64,000 nt of DNA from an uncultured Lachnospiraceae bacterium (GTDB lineage: Bacteria > Bacillota > Clostridia > Lachnospirales > Lachnospiraceae): assembly GCA_945621435.1 (NCBI GenBank), contig CALZBR010000005.1, positions 1 to 64,000 on the forward strand, read 5' to 3'. Shown here one piece after another: positions 25,821 to 34,609 of the stretch; the first letter of the stretch is position 1; each line of letters opens with the position of its first letter. Both the position numbers and the translations under genes were made by a program. Under the pieces are notes generated by a model. That model worked only from the letters and a program-made list of their open reading frames with translations. It was not told the DNA's origin and ran no database searches.

Positions 25821-28498
25821 ATCTGATCAAAAAGCTGGTACGAAAAAATTTACTGCTGAATAAAAAGAGAACCATTGTTACTATCATAGGGATGATTCTT
25901 TCCGTAGCGCTTTTGTCCGCATTGTCGACCATGGTGGTGAGCTTCAGGCAAAGTCTGATCTCTTATCAGAAAGCCAAAGGGGGAGATTACCATGTGGCTT
26001 ATTTCGGCGTGAAGCCGGAGGAATTGGCGGAGTTTGACAGCAACAGGGGAATCGAGAGCTATTTTACGGTGTCTGAAAAAGGCTATGCGATACTGGAAGA
26101 GAGTAAAAATGAATATAAGCCCTATTGCAGGGTTGTGTCTATGCAGGAAGAGGGATTTCAGGGCGCCAGATTGAAGCTGATAGAGGGGCGCTTCCCGGAG
26201 AACGAGAAGGAAATCGTGATTCCCAGGCATCTCAAAACCAATGGCAGAGTGGAATATCATGTGGGAGACAGTCTGACTCTTTGCCTGGGAGATCGTGTAA
26301 GTGAGCTTTACGGAGAAAAAATCAGCGCAAGTAACGGATATTGGGGAGAAGATGCCGAGAAGCTTACAGACCTGCATGAGGAGACTTATACCATTGTGGG
26401 AATCGTGGAGCGGCCTAATTACGGAATTGAGGATTACTCCTGTCCGGGATATACCTTTGTGACCTATGGAGATGGGGCTGGGGAGGAGCTTGCGGTATAT
26501 ACCCGCCTGAACCGCAAAGGATTGAAGAATTCCAGCACTGTAATCGCAGGGATTCTGGAGGTGGATCCGAAGCTCTTTGTGAAGATCAACGATCACTATG
26601 GTTTTACGAAGGAGGAATTTGAGGAGTATACAAGACAGATGGCTTCTGCAAAGTACTCAATCTATACCAATGAATGGCTGATCAGATATGAAAGAGTCTG
26701 GCCCTTGGACAGAAGCTTTGTCGTGATATTCATGATTGCCATGATTGTGACGTTCATCATTATTTTTACATCGGTATACTGTATCAAGAACAGCTTTGAT
26801 ATCTCCGTTACGGAAAAGATTCGTCAGTACGGAATGCTTTCCAGTATCGGTGCCACACGAAGGCAGATCAGGAAAAGCGTCCACACGGAGGCGGCGATTA
26901 TGGGTTGCTTCGGAATCCCTATAGGAATCTTCAGCGGCTTGTTTGCGGCCTATGTTTTGATACGTATCAGCAATCTTTTACTGATGGAAAGCCTGAACCT
27001 GCAATTGGTATTCTGTCTGTCTCCCCAGGCTCTTGCGGCAGCGGCGCTGCTGGGAGCGATTACCGTTTATTTTTCGGCGATGGGAAGTGCAAGGAAAGCG
27101 GGCAGGGTGTCCCCCCTGGAGGCTATCAGGAATCAGAATGAAGTGAAGCTGGAGGCGAAACGCATCAGGGCACCTAAGTATGTAGGGAAGCTATGGGGAA
27201 TCGGAGGAATTATCTCTTATAAGAACATTAAAAGGAATAAGAAGAAATATCGTACGACTGTGGTTTCCATTGTGATTTGTACCGTGACCTTCCTTGTGAT
27301 CTCCTATTTCATGTCCATGGCTATGGATCTCGTTGGTGTTTCTTACACGGAAGAAAAATATAATCTTCACCTGAGTGTGAGTCTGCCGGAGGATACGGAA
27401 TTTGATTTCTCGCAGATTACGGAGTTGGAAAGTGTCAGCCGGTACAGCATAATCCGGGATAATGCCGTATATATGATGAATCAGGATTTTACGGAAGAAT
27501 ATACCGGATATTTGAAGTATATTACGGGACAGGAGGAGCTTCCGGAGGAGTATGTGGAAATGATTTTTGCATTGGCTCTGGATGATCAATCCTTTGCCCG
27601 GTATGCAGAGGAATGTGGCGTAAGTAATACGGAAGGCAAGGCAATTCTGGTTAACAGCTGTGTCCTGGAATGGGAGGAAAACGGAGAACCAAAATCCGGA
27701 GAAATAGAAGCTTTTCGCTATAAACAGGGTGATTATGCGGAGTTTTACGACATGGATGATTCCAATGCGGAATGGGATGAGAACGACAATCTCATAGAAG
27801 AGAGTGTTCAGAAACTGGAATATCGGATGCAGCTTGCGGCGGTGACTGATGTGAGACCTATGGGATACAAGGCTTCCAAGGGAGTGAACTATCTGGTGAT
27901 GAGTCAAAAAACTGCAGAGCAGGTCGGACTCAGACTGTATGGATACTATGATTGTTACTTTGTCTCGAACCATGCGGATCAGCTCCAGGATGAGATTGAA
28001 GCGATGATGCAAAACTACGGGGAGGAAGGATTAAATTACAGTCTTTATAATCGGGACAAAAACCAAAAGGAAGAAAGATCACTTTTTCTGTTGCTGGAAA
28101 TCTTTGCCTACGGACTGATCGTTGTCATTGCACTTATCGGTATCACCAATATCATCAATACCCTCAGTACCAGTATGGAGCTGAGAAGCCGTGAGTTTGC
28201 AATGCTGAGAAGCGTGGGGATGACAGATGGGCAGTTCCATAAGATGGTGATTCTGGAAAGTATTTTTACAAGTGCCAAATCTCTCTTGACCGGTGTGACC
28301 ATCGGAATTCTGCTTTCCTATGGAATCAACAGGCTTGAGTGCAGGTATGACACCATCATTCCGTTCCGCCCGCCGATACTTGCTGCGATAATTGCTGTTG
28401 CAGTTGTCATGATTTTGATATACGCTATTATCAGAGGGACTATGATGAAAATTAACCGACAAAACATCATAGAAACCATCAAGAATGAAAACCTATAG
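25817..28498 (+). CDS. FtsX-like ABC permease (MacB/BceB-type)
   Basis: Large protein with N-terminal TM, large ectodomain, and paired FtsX-like TM blocks (LSSIGATRRQIRKSV; LRSVGMTDGQFHKMV). Confidence 0.9.
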   Translation: MNLIKKLVRKNLLLNKKRTIVTIIGMILSVALLSALSTMVVSFRQSLISYQKAKGGDYHVAYFGVKPEELAEFDSNRGIESYFTVSEKGYAILEESKNEYKPYCRVVSMQEEGFQGARLKLIEGRFPENEKEIVIPRHLKTNGRVEYHVGDSLTLCLGDRVSELYGEKISASNGYWGEDAEKLTDLHEETYTIVGIVERPNYGIEDYSCPGYTFVTYGDGAGEELAVYTRLNRKGLKNSSTVIAGILEVDPKLFVKINDHYGFTKEEFEEYTRQMASAKYSIYTNEWLIRYERVWPLDRSFVVIFMIAMIVTFIIIFTSVYCIKNSFDISVTEKIRQYGMLSSIGATRRQIRKSVHTEAAIMGCFGIPIGIFSGLFAAYVLIRISNLLLMESLNLQLVFCLSPQALAAAALLGAITVYFSAMGSARKAGRVSPLEAIRNQNEVKLEAKRIRAPKYVGKLWGIGGIISYKNIKRNKKKYRTTVVSIVICTVTFLVISYFMSMAMDLVGVSYTEEKYNLHLSVSLPEDTEFDFSQITELESVSRYSIIRDNAVYMMNQDFTEEYTGYLKYITGQEELPEEYVEMIFALALDDQSFARYAEECGVSNTEGKAILVNSCVLEWEENGEPKSGEIEAFRYKQGDYAEFYDMDDSNAEWDENDNLIEESVQKLEYRMQLAAVTDVRPMGYKASKGVNYLVMSQKTAEQVGLRLYGYYDCYFVSNHADQLQDEIEAMMQNYGEEGLNYSLYNRDKNQKEERSLFLLLEIFAYGLIVVIALIGITNIINTLSTSMELRSREFAMLRSVGMTDGQFHKMVILESIFTSAKSLLTGVTIGILLSYGINRLECRYDTIIPFRPPILAAIIAVAVVMILIYAIIRGTMMKINRQNIIETIKNENL

Positions 28499-28509
28499 TG
28501 AGGGGCAAA

Positions 28510-29169
28510 ATGGCAAAGATATTGCTGGTCGAGGATGATGTGGCAATCAGGGAGGGTCTGATGTTTTCTTACGAACAGTCAGGGCATGAACTGCTGACTG
28601 CCGGGAGTATAAAGGAGGCCAGGGCAATCGCATCAGGCGAGTGCCTTGGTCTTGTGCTGCTTGATGTATCGCTTCCGGACGGGAACGGTTTTACATTTTA
28701 CAAAAACTTTCTTGTCGAGAAGAAGATTCCCACTATTTTTCTTACTGCCAGAGATGATGAAAATGATATCGTGAATGGTCTGGAGCTTGGTGCAGAGGAT
28801 TACATCACGAAGCCGTTTTCCATAAAAGAATTGATGGCCAGAGTCAACCGTGTGATGCTCAGGCAGAAAAAACCGAATCTGTTACAGGTCGAAGACATCA
28901 CCTTTGACCTGGACAAAATGGAGGTGAAAAAGGGGGATAAAATCCTTGCCTTTTCGAGTCTTGAGATAAAGATACTTCAGGTGCTGTTTGAAAACAGAAA
29001 TAAGGTGGTAAACAGAAATGCAATCATAGACTGTATCTGGGATGCTACCGGAAACGATGTCTATGATCACACCGTGACTGTATATATCAAGCGAATCCGT
29101 CAAAAGCTTGGGACGGAAGTAATCAAGACCGTCAAAGGAATTGGTTACAGAGTGGATGTAGAGGAGTAG
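28510..29169 (+). CDS. OmpR/PhoB-family response regulator
   Basis: Receiver KILLVEDDVAIREGL...LLDVSLPDGNG...LTARDDEND...YITKPF and winged-helix C-terminus VKGIGYRVD. Confidence 0.93.
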   Translation: MAKILLVEDDVAIREGLMFSYEQSGHELLTAGSIKEARAIASGECLGLVLLDVSLPDGNGFTFYKNFLVEKKIPTIFLTARDDENDIVNGLELGAEDYITKPFSIKELMARVNRVMLRQKKPNLLQVEDITFDLDKMEVKKGDKILAFSSLEIKILQVLFENRNKVVNRNAIIDCIWDATGNDVYDHTVTVYIKRIRQKLGTEVIKTVKGIGYRVDVEE

Positions 29170-29172
29170 GGG

Positions 29173-30378
29173 ATGGAAAGTTCTGTGGAGAAGAAACGTT
29201 TTTGGACGGTGGCTTCCGTCTTTTTGATGCTTTCACTGGGAATGGTCATGGCAGTTTCTTTTTGGGAGTATCAGACCTATAGCCAAAGATACAATGAAAA
29301 AATCAATGAGATCTGTCTGGAAATTCAGGAGTGGTATCCGGAAGTTCCCGAATACGAAATTATGAGAATACTTGATTCGGATGGGGCGGCAGATCATAAT
29401 TTTTTCCTGAAATATGGTATTGACCTGAATAGAGATTCGGTCATACTGCAGAACGAAAGAGACTTCCGGAAGCACCTTGCAGTCAATGTATCCTTATTCC
29501 TTCTCGGTGCGATGGTTCTCCTGTCAGCGATACTGATCAAGAATAGAAAAAGACAGAAGCAACTGATTCAAATCTCCCGGTATCTGAAAAACATCAATCA
29601 GGGAGACTACAGTTTTCATATGGAGGGCTCGTCGGAGGGAGAGCTGTCAATACTGGAAAGTGAGATTTACAAGACAACCATCATGCTGAAGGAGGCGGCA
29701 GACCAGTCCCGGATGGATAAGGAGCGGCTCAAGGACTCCCTGTCGGATATATCTCATCAGCTCAAGACTCCGATTACCTCGCTTATGATTAATCTGGAAA
29801 ATCTGGAGGATCATCCGGAGATAGAGCCGGAAGCCCGCAACCGGCTCATAGGGAATGCCAAAAGAGACACAAACAGAATCAGCCGGATGGTGCAGCAGCT
29901 GCTTACCTTATCAAAACTGGACGCAAATGTCATTGTGTTCAGGAAGGAAAAGGTGTCTCTTTCAAAAATAGCGGAAGAAGCCATGGAGAATGTGGCAGCC
30001 TTATCCGAGCTGCGGGACATTTCTGTTCTTGAGGAAGCCGGGGAGGAAGCCAATACTTATATCACCTGTGATTCTTATTGGGAAAAGCAGGCAATTACGA
30101 ACATTCTGAAAAATGCAATTGAGCACGCCGTGTCTCAAGTGATTGTAAGATATAGGAATTGTGAACTATATAAGGAAATTGTGATAGAAAATGATGGCGC
30201 TCCGATCAGTGAAGCGGATAGGAAGAACCTGTTTAAGCGGTTTTACAGTGGAGAAAACTCCGCAAAGGACAGTATCGGAATCGGATTATCCATTGCAAAT
30301 GCCATTGTAAAAAATGATGGCGGATATATTGTTGTGGAATCGGATGAAACAACAAGATTCATCATTCGGTATCTGTAG
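29173..30378 (+). CDS. Membrane sensor histidine kinase
   Basis: Two TMs, H-box DISHQLKTPITSLMINLE, N/G boxes NILKNAIEHA, IGIGLSIANAIVKNDGG. Confidence 0.93.
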   Translation: MESSVEKKRFWTVASVFLMLSLGMVMAVSFWEYQTYSQRYNEKINEICLEIQEWYPEVPEYEIMRILDSDGAADHNFFLKYGIDLNRDSVILQNERDFRKHLAVNVSLFLLGAMVLLSAILIKNRKRQKQLIQISRYLKNINQGDYSFHMEGSSEGELSILESEIYKTTIMLKEAADQSRMDKERLKDSLSDISHQLKTPITSLMINLENLEDHPEIEPEARNRLIGNAKRDTNRISRMVQQLLTLSKLDANVIVFRKEKVSLSKIAEEAMENVAALSELRDISVLEEAGEEANTYITCDSYWEKQAITNILKNAIEHAVSQVIVRYRNCELYKEIVIENDGAPISEADRKNLFKRFYSGENSAKDSIGIGLSIANAIVKNDGGYIVVESDETTRFIIRYL

Positions 30379-30379
30379 C

Positions 30380-30414
30380 AGGGACGGGGCTTCTGTCACG
30401 AGGAGCGCCCATTG
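30380..30414 (+). repeat. REP-like dispersed repeat, left inverted copy
   Basis: AGGGACGGGGCTTcTGTCACGaGgAGCGCCCaTTG nearly matches the reverse complement of 34489-34523. Confidence 0.7.
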
Positions 30415-30607
30415 GCTCCACGAAAAGACCATGTGGAGCATCGTGTATTGTCCGGAGGGTCGGTGTGCGGACTTTTACTTCGCTGAGAATTATGAACACA
30501 GTTATGGACTGATACTTCAGGAAAAGGGGAGCTTTGTGAAAAAATAATCAGAGGAAAGAACACTACTGTTTGCAAGAAACGAGCTATCATATGGGAGTTG
30601 GTGTGCT

Positions 30608-31342
30608 ATGGGAAGATGGGATCCGTGGAGAGGCTGCCACAGATGCAGCGAAGGATGTAAGTTCTGCTACATTCATAAGGGGGATGCAAAGCGTGGAATA
30701 GATACTGATGCAATTGTAAGAAATGAAAATTTTCACAGATTAATTGCCAAAAAGAAAAACGGAGAGTACAAGACCAAAGCGGGACTGATTTATCTGTGCT
30801 TCGCAAGTGATTTCCTGCTTGAGGATGCAGATCAGTGGAGAAGTGAATGCTGGGATATCATACGTGAGAGAGCGGATTGTACCTTTTTGTTTCTGACCAA
30901 AAGAATTGAAAGATTTATGCAATGTATCCCGGAGGATTGGGGGGATGGATACGACAATGTAGTAGTTTGCTGCACTGTGGAAAATCAGGAAAACGCAGAC
31001 AGAAGGCTGGCGGTTTTTCAGAATCTCCCCATCAGGCATAAGCAGATAACTGCGCAGCCGCTGATTGGAGCCATCGATATGGAAAAATATCTGGAGGGAA
31101 TAGAGGCTGTGACGGTCGGTGGAGAATCGGACAGAGCTGCCAGAGTGCTGGATTATGACTGGGTGCTGGATATCCGGGAGCAATGCATCAGACAAAATGT
31201 TTCTTTTTATTTCAGGCAGTGCGGCACGCATTTTATAAAAGACGGAAAGCAATATACATTGCAGGTGAAGAACCTATGCAGTCAGGCAAGGCGGGCCGGA
31301 ATCGACTATGAGAGTAAAACAGAGACGGAAGGGATGTTATAA
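30608..31342 (+). CDS. DUF5131 (phage Gp37/Gp68-like) family protein
   Basis: WDPWRGCHRCSEGCKFCYIHKGD N-terminal Cys motif; LFLTKRIERFMQCIP; VTVGGESDRAARVLDYDWVLDIREQC. Confidence 0.85.
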   Translation: MGRWDPWRGCHRCSEGCKFCYIHKGDAKRGIDTDAIVRNENFHRLIAKKKNGEYKTKAGLIYLCFASDFLLEDADQWRSECWDIIRERADCTFLFLTKRIERFMQCIPEDWGDGYDNVVVCCTVENQENADRRLAVFQNLPIRHKQITAQPLIGAIDMEKYLEGIEAVTVGGESDRAARVLDYDWVLDIREQCIRQNVSFYFRQCGTHFIKDGKQYTLQVKNLCSQARRAGIDYESKTETEGML

Positions 31343-31533
31343 AACGAAATCTCCGATGGGGCTGCGGACTACACGCAGCCTTTTATTATGCGGATGATAT
31401 AATGACGTGGAATTATATGTTCCGGAATCATACCTCAGAAATAATTTATGATTAGGTGCAACCAATTTGTTTTTTTGGTGTGTATCTATGTGAAGCGTTC
31501 TATACTAAGGATCCGGGAGGAGCAGGAAGTATC

Positions 31534-32046
31534 ATGGAAGACAAAGAAATCGTAAGGTTGTATTGGGAACGAAATGAGCTTGCAATAAAGGAAACCTCCG
31601 CAAAATATGGACGGTATTGTCACAAAATTGCCTACAATATTCTGCAAAACAGGGAAGATGCGGATGAAAGCGTGAACGATACCTGGCTGAGAACGTGGGA
31701 GTGTATCCCACCTCATTTGCCAGAGGTGTTGTCTGCTTTTGTGGGGAAGATCACAAGAAGGGTCAGTCTGAATGATACAGTGAAATTCCGGTTCACGGAG
31801 TATGACGGAGAAGAAGCCGATGATGTGAAGGAGAAACTGTCTGCCGAAGGACACCTGGAATCGGAAGAAAACCCTGACAGACTGTTATATATAGATGAAA
31901 ATGGAATTGTGAAAAACGTGAGGGTGTATACTAAAAACGGCAGGACGGTTGCGTTGTTTTACCAGTATCCTGAAGAAGCGATAGAGGGTTTCGGCAGCAG
32001 ATTAGAATATATTGCAGGATCTTTTCAGTGGAGAGACCGGGACTGA
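31534..32046 (+). pseudogene. Chimeric remnant: sigma-70 region 2-like N-terminus joined to an unrelated C-terminus
   Basis: First ~85 aa (MEDKEIVRLYWERNELAIKETSAKYGRYCHKIAYNILQNREDADESVNDTWLRTWECIPPHLPEVLSAFVGKITRRVSLN) parallel the intact sigma factor at 32161. The remainder lacks sigma region 4. Confidence 0.6.
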
Positions 32047-32160
32047 TTTATTTTCAAAAAGTTAGGTTTATCATGCAACATTTTATCGGATTTTTCTACT
32101 ATAGGTATGAAGGGCAGTTTGAATACGGATGTAGAAAGCCGGGACGAAAGAGGACATAGT

Positions 32161-32718
32161 ATGGATGACAATGCAATCATGGATTTATTTTGGGAGAGGT
32201 CAGAGGACGCAATCGCGGAGACCACGGCCAGATACGGAGGTTACTGCTTCAGCATAGCCTACAACATTCTGAACAATAGCGAGGACTCTGAGGAGAGTGT
32301 AAATGATACCTATCTTGCGGCGTGGAATACCATGCCGCCCAAACGCCCCCATTCGCTTGCGGCATATTTGGGGAAAATGACCAGATATATCTCGCTGGAC
32401 CGTTGGAAAAACCGAACGGCTCAAAAGCGGGGAGGCGGCGAGGTCCCTCTGGTACTGGATGAATTGGAGGAATGCGTTTCCGGTGAGGAGAGCGTGGAAA
32501 GGGAGTTTTTGAAGAAAGAATTTGCCCAAAAGATAAACCGTTTTCTGGGAGAACTGCCGGAGACCGAGCGAAGAGTTTTTCTGTGCAGATATTGGTATAT
32601 GGATTCGGTAAAAGAGATTGCGGAAAGGTTTGGATATTCTGAGAGCAAGACGGCTTCCATGCTTCACAGAACAAGGGGAAAGCTTCAGAAAATGCTGAAG
32701 AAGGAGGGATTCGTATGA
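32161..32718 (+). CDS. ECF-type RNA polymerase sigma factor
   Basis: Region 2 (AIAETTARYGGYCFSIAYNILNNSEDSEESVNDTYLAAWNTMPP) and region 4 (LPETERRVFLCRYWYMDSVKEIAERFGYSESKTASMLHRTRGKLQ). Confidence 0.9.
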   Translation: MDDNAIMDLFWERSEDAIAETTARYGGYCFSIAYNILNNSEDSEESVNDTYLAAWNTMPPKRPHSLAAYLGKMTRYISLDRWKNRTAQKRGGGEVPLVLDELEECVSGEESVEREFLKKEFAQKINRFLGELPETERRVFLCRYWYMDSVKEIAERFGYSESKTASMLHRTRGKLQKMLKKEGFV

Positions 32719-34469
32719 CTTCGGTGGAATTGATGGAAAGTCTGGCAATGGTGAAGGACGAATATATTCTGGAAGCACATGAGGAGAATATTCTCCGGAA
32801 CAAGGTGATTCCATATGAGAGCAGGAGGCATAAAAAATCTGCATCACGAAAGAGAATTCTGTTGATTGCTGCGATTGCGGTGATGATGGTTATGCTTGTG
32901 GGATGTGCCTATGCTTTGATCAGGTTATGGCAGATGAAGCTGGGCGAATATACTTATAAGGTACCTGATGAGGAGGATCCGTCGGTCGTGCAGGTGATGT
33001 CGGGTGACTTTATTTCTCTGCAGGGACTGAAGGAGTCGCCGGAATACCGGGCGACAAAGGAATGGCAGGATTTTCTGGCGGGTTATGATGCGGATGGCAA
33101 AATCATACATGCGATTGGGAATCAGCCCACAAATCTCCCTCCCGGATATGACCAATATACCGTTTATACCCGGGAAATGGCTGACAAACTGGATGAGATT
33201 GTTGGAAGGTATGGGCTCAGGCTTCATTCGGAAGTCAATGTTGTAAGTCAGGAAGAATTGGACTACCGGGTTGGCGGAGAGTTTATGGGAGCCGGAATGT
33301 CCCGCGGGTGGGCTTACATTTATGAGAACGGAACATTTCAGTTTGACGGTGATATCGTATTAAACGGAACAGAGAGAATGCTGCAGCTCAGACGTTCCGT
33401 GAAGGGCACCTTTGAGGAAGTGATGTTAAATATCGGACATGTGACGGATTATACAGAGCATCGATATACCACGGCAGGCGGCGATATGATTCTGCTGGAG
33501 CTTGGTAAGACAAAATCCCTGGTCGTTGCTGATTTTGAGAGCTGTTTTATTGTGGTGAATCTGCTTGCCGGAAGTGAGGATGGAATAACTAAGGACAATC
33601 TTAGAACCTTGGCGGATGAGATTGATTTTACCGGGCTGAAGAATGTGATAATTCCTGATATGAGAGGGGACTCTTTTGTCGGAGGCGGAGGAGAGTGGGA
33701 TTCTGTTGTCGGAGGTGGAGGAAAGTGGGACAATGTGACTGCGGAGCCGACGCCCGGGCCGGCGCAGGAAAGGGGGAATGAGTCTTCGGAGAAGCCGGGA
33801 AATCAGGCACAGCAGAGCGAACAGGCAAGGCTGTCTGCCTATAGAACCGTTCTGGAGAATATCTATTGTTACCAGACTTTTCCGGGGAACAGAGAACTCG
33901 GTTATGACGGGTTTGATATCGAGAGGAACAGATTTGCAGTCTTCGATATTGACCATGACGGAAATGACGAACTGATTGTGGAATACACCACCACCTGCGT
34001 GGCAGGAAATGCTGAGATTATTTATGATTATGACAGTGCAAGCGATACGGTGAGGGAAGAATGGATAGAATTTCCCATGGTGACCTATTATGAAAATGGT
34101 GTGATAAGAGCAGAATGGTCTTATAATCAGGGAATGGCGGGCGATATGTTCTGGCCCTATACCTTATATCAGTATAATGCCGAGAAAGATACTTACCTGC
34201 AGGTGGCTATGGTGGACGCCTGGGATAAAGCTTTGTCTGATATAAATTATATGGGGCAGAAATTTCCTGAGGAGACAGACGTGAATGGCGACGGACTGGT
34301 ATACTATATTATGACAGGGGAGGAATATGAACTTAATGACCCGGTGGATCTGGCGGAATATGAGGAGTGGATTAATTCCTACATCGGGAATGCAGATAGG
34401 ATTGAAGTTCCGTATCAAAAGCTGACAGAAGATAATATAAAGAATTTCCTTCTGTCCCCGACTTCGTGA
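32715..34469 (+). CDS. Single-TM anti-sigma-like membrane protein with extended ectodomain
   Basis: Coupled to the sigma gene (ATGA overlap); TM ILLIAAIAVMMVMLVGCAYALI; Gly-rich repeat; C-terminal FDIDHDGNDELIVEY motif. Confidence 0.7.
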   Translation: MTSVELMESLAMVKDEYILEAHEENILRNKVIPYESRRHKKSASRKRILLIAAIAVMMVMLVGCAYALIRLWQMKLGEYTYKVPDEEDPSVVQVMSGDFISLQGLKESPEYRATKEWQDFLAGYDADGKIIHAIGNQPTNLPPGYDQYTVYTREMADKLDEIVGRYGLRLHSEVNVVSQEELDYRVGGEFMGAGMSRGWAYIYENGTFQFDGDIVLNGTERMLQLRRSVKGTFEEVMLNIGHVTDYTEHRYTTAGGDMILLELGKTKSLVVADFESCFIVVNLLAGSEDGITKDNLRTLADEIDFTGLKNVIIPDMRGDSFVGGGGEWDSVVGGGGKWDNVTAEPTPGPAQERGNESSEKPGNQAQQSEQARLSAYRTVLENIYCYQTFPGNRELGYDGFDIERNRFAVFDIDHDGNDELIVEYTTTCVAGNAEIIYDYDSASDTVREEWIEFPMVTYYENGVIRAEWSYNQGMAGDMFWPYTLYQYNAEKDTYLQVAMVDAWDKALSDINYMGQKFPEETDVNGDGLVYYIMTGEEYELNDPVDLAEYEEWINSYIGNADRIEVPYQKLTEDNIKNFLLSPTS

Positions 34470-34523
34470 CAAAGGGCTCTCTTTGTGACAAAGGGCGCTT
34501 CCCGTGACAAAAGCCCCGTCCCT
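34465..34523 (+). repeat. Three tandem 19-bp REP-like units; right inverted copy of the repeat at 30380
   Basis: CGTGACAAAGGGCTCTCTT / TGTGACAAAGGGCGCTTCC / CGTGACAAAAGCCCCGTCC. Confidence 0.8.
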
Positions 34524-34533
34524 AAAATACCAC

Positions 34534-34577
34534 TTGACAACCATCTGCTTATGCTGTATATATAACATATAAACAGC
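34534..34577 (+). promoter_or_regulatory. Promoter with 25-bp imperfect palindrome (YtrA cluster 2)
   Basis: TTGACA 34534-34539, 17-bp spacer, TATATA 34557-34562; GCTGTATATATAACATATAAACAGC at 34553-34577. Confidence 0.65.
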
Positions 34578-34609
34578 AATATTACGTTTCGCGTATAAGG
34601 AGGACGAGT

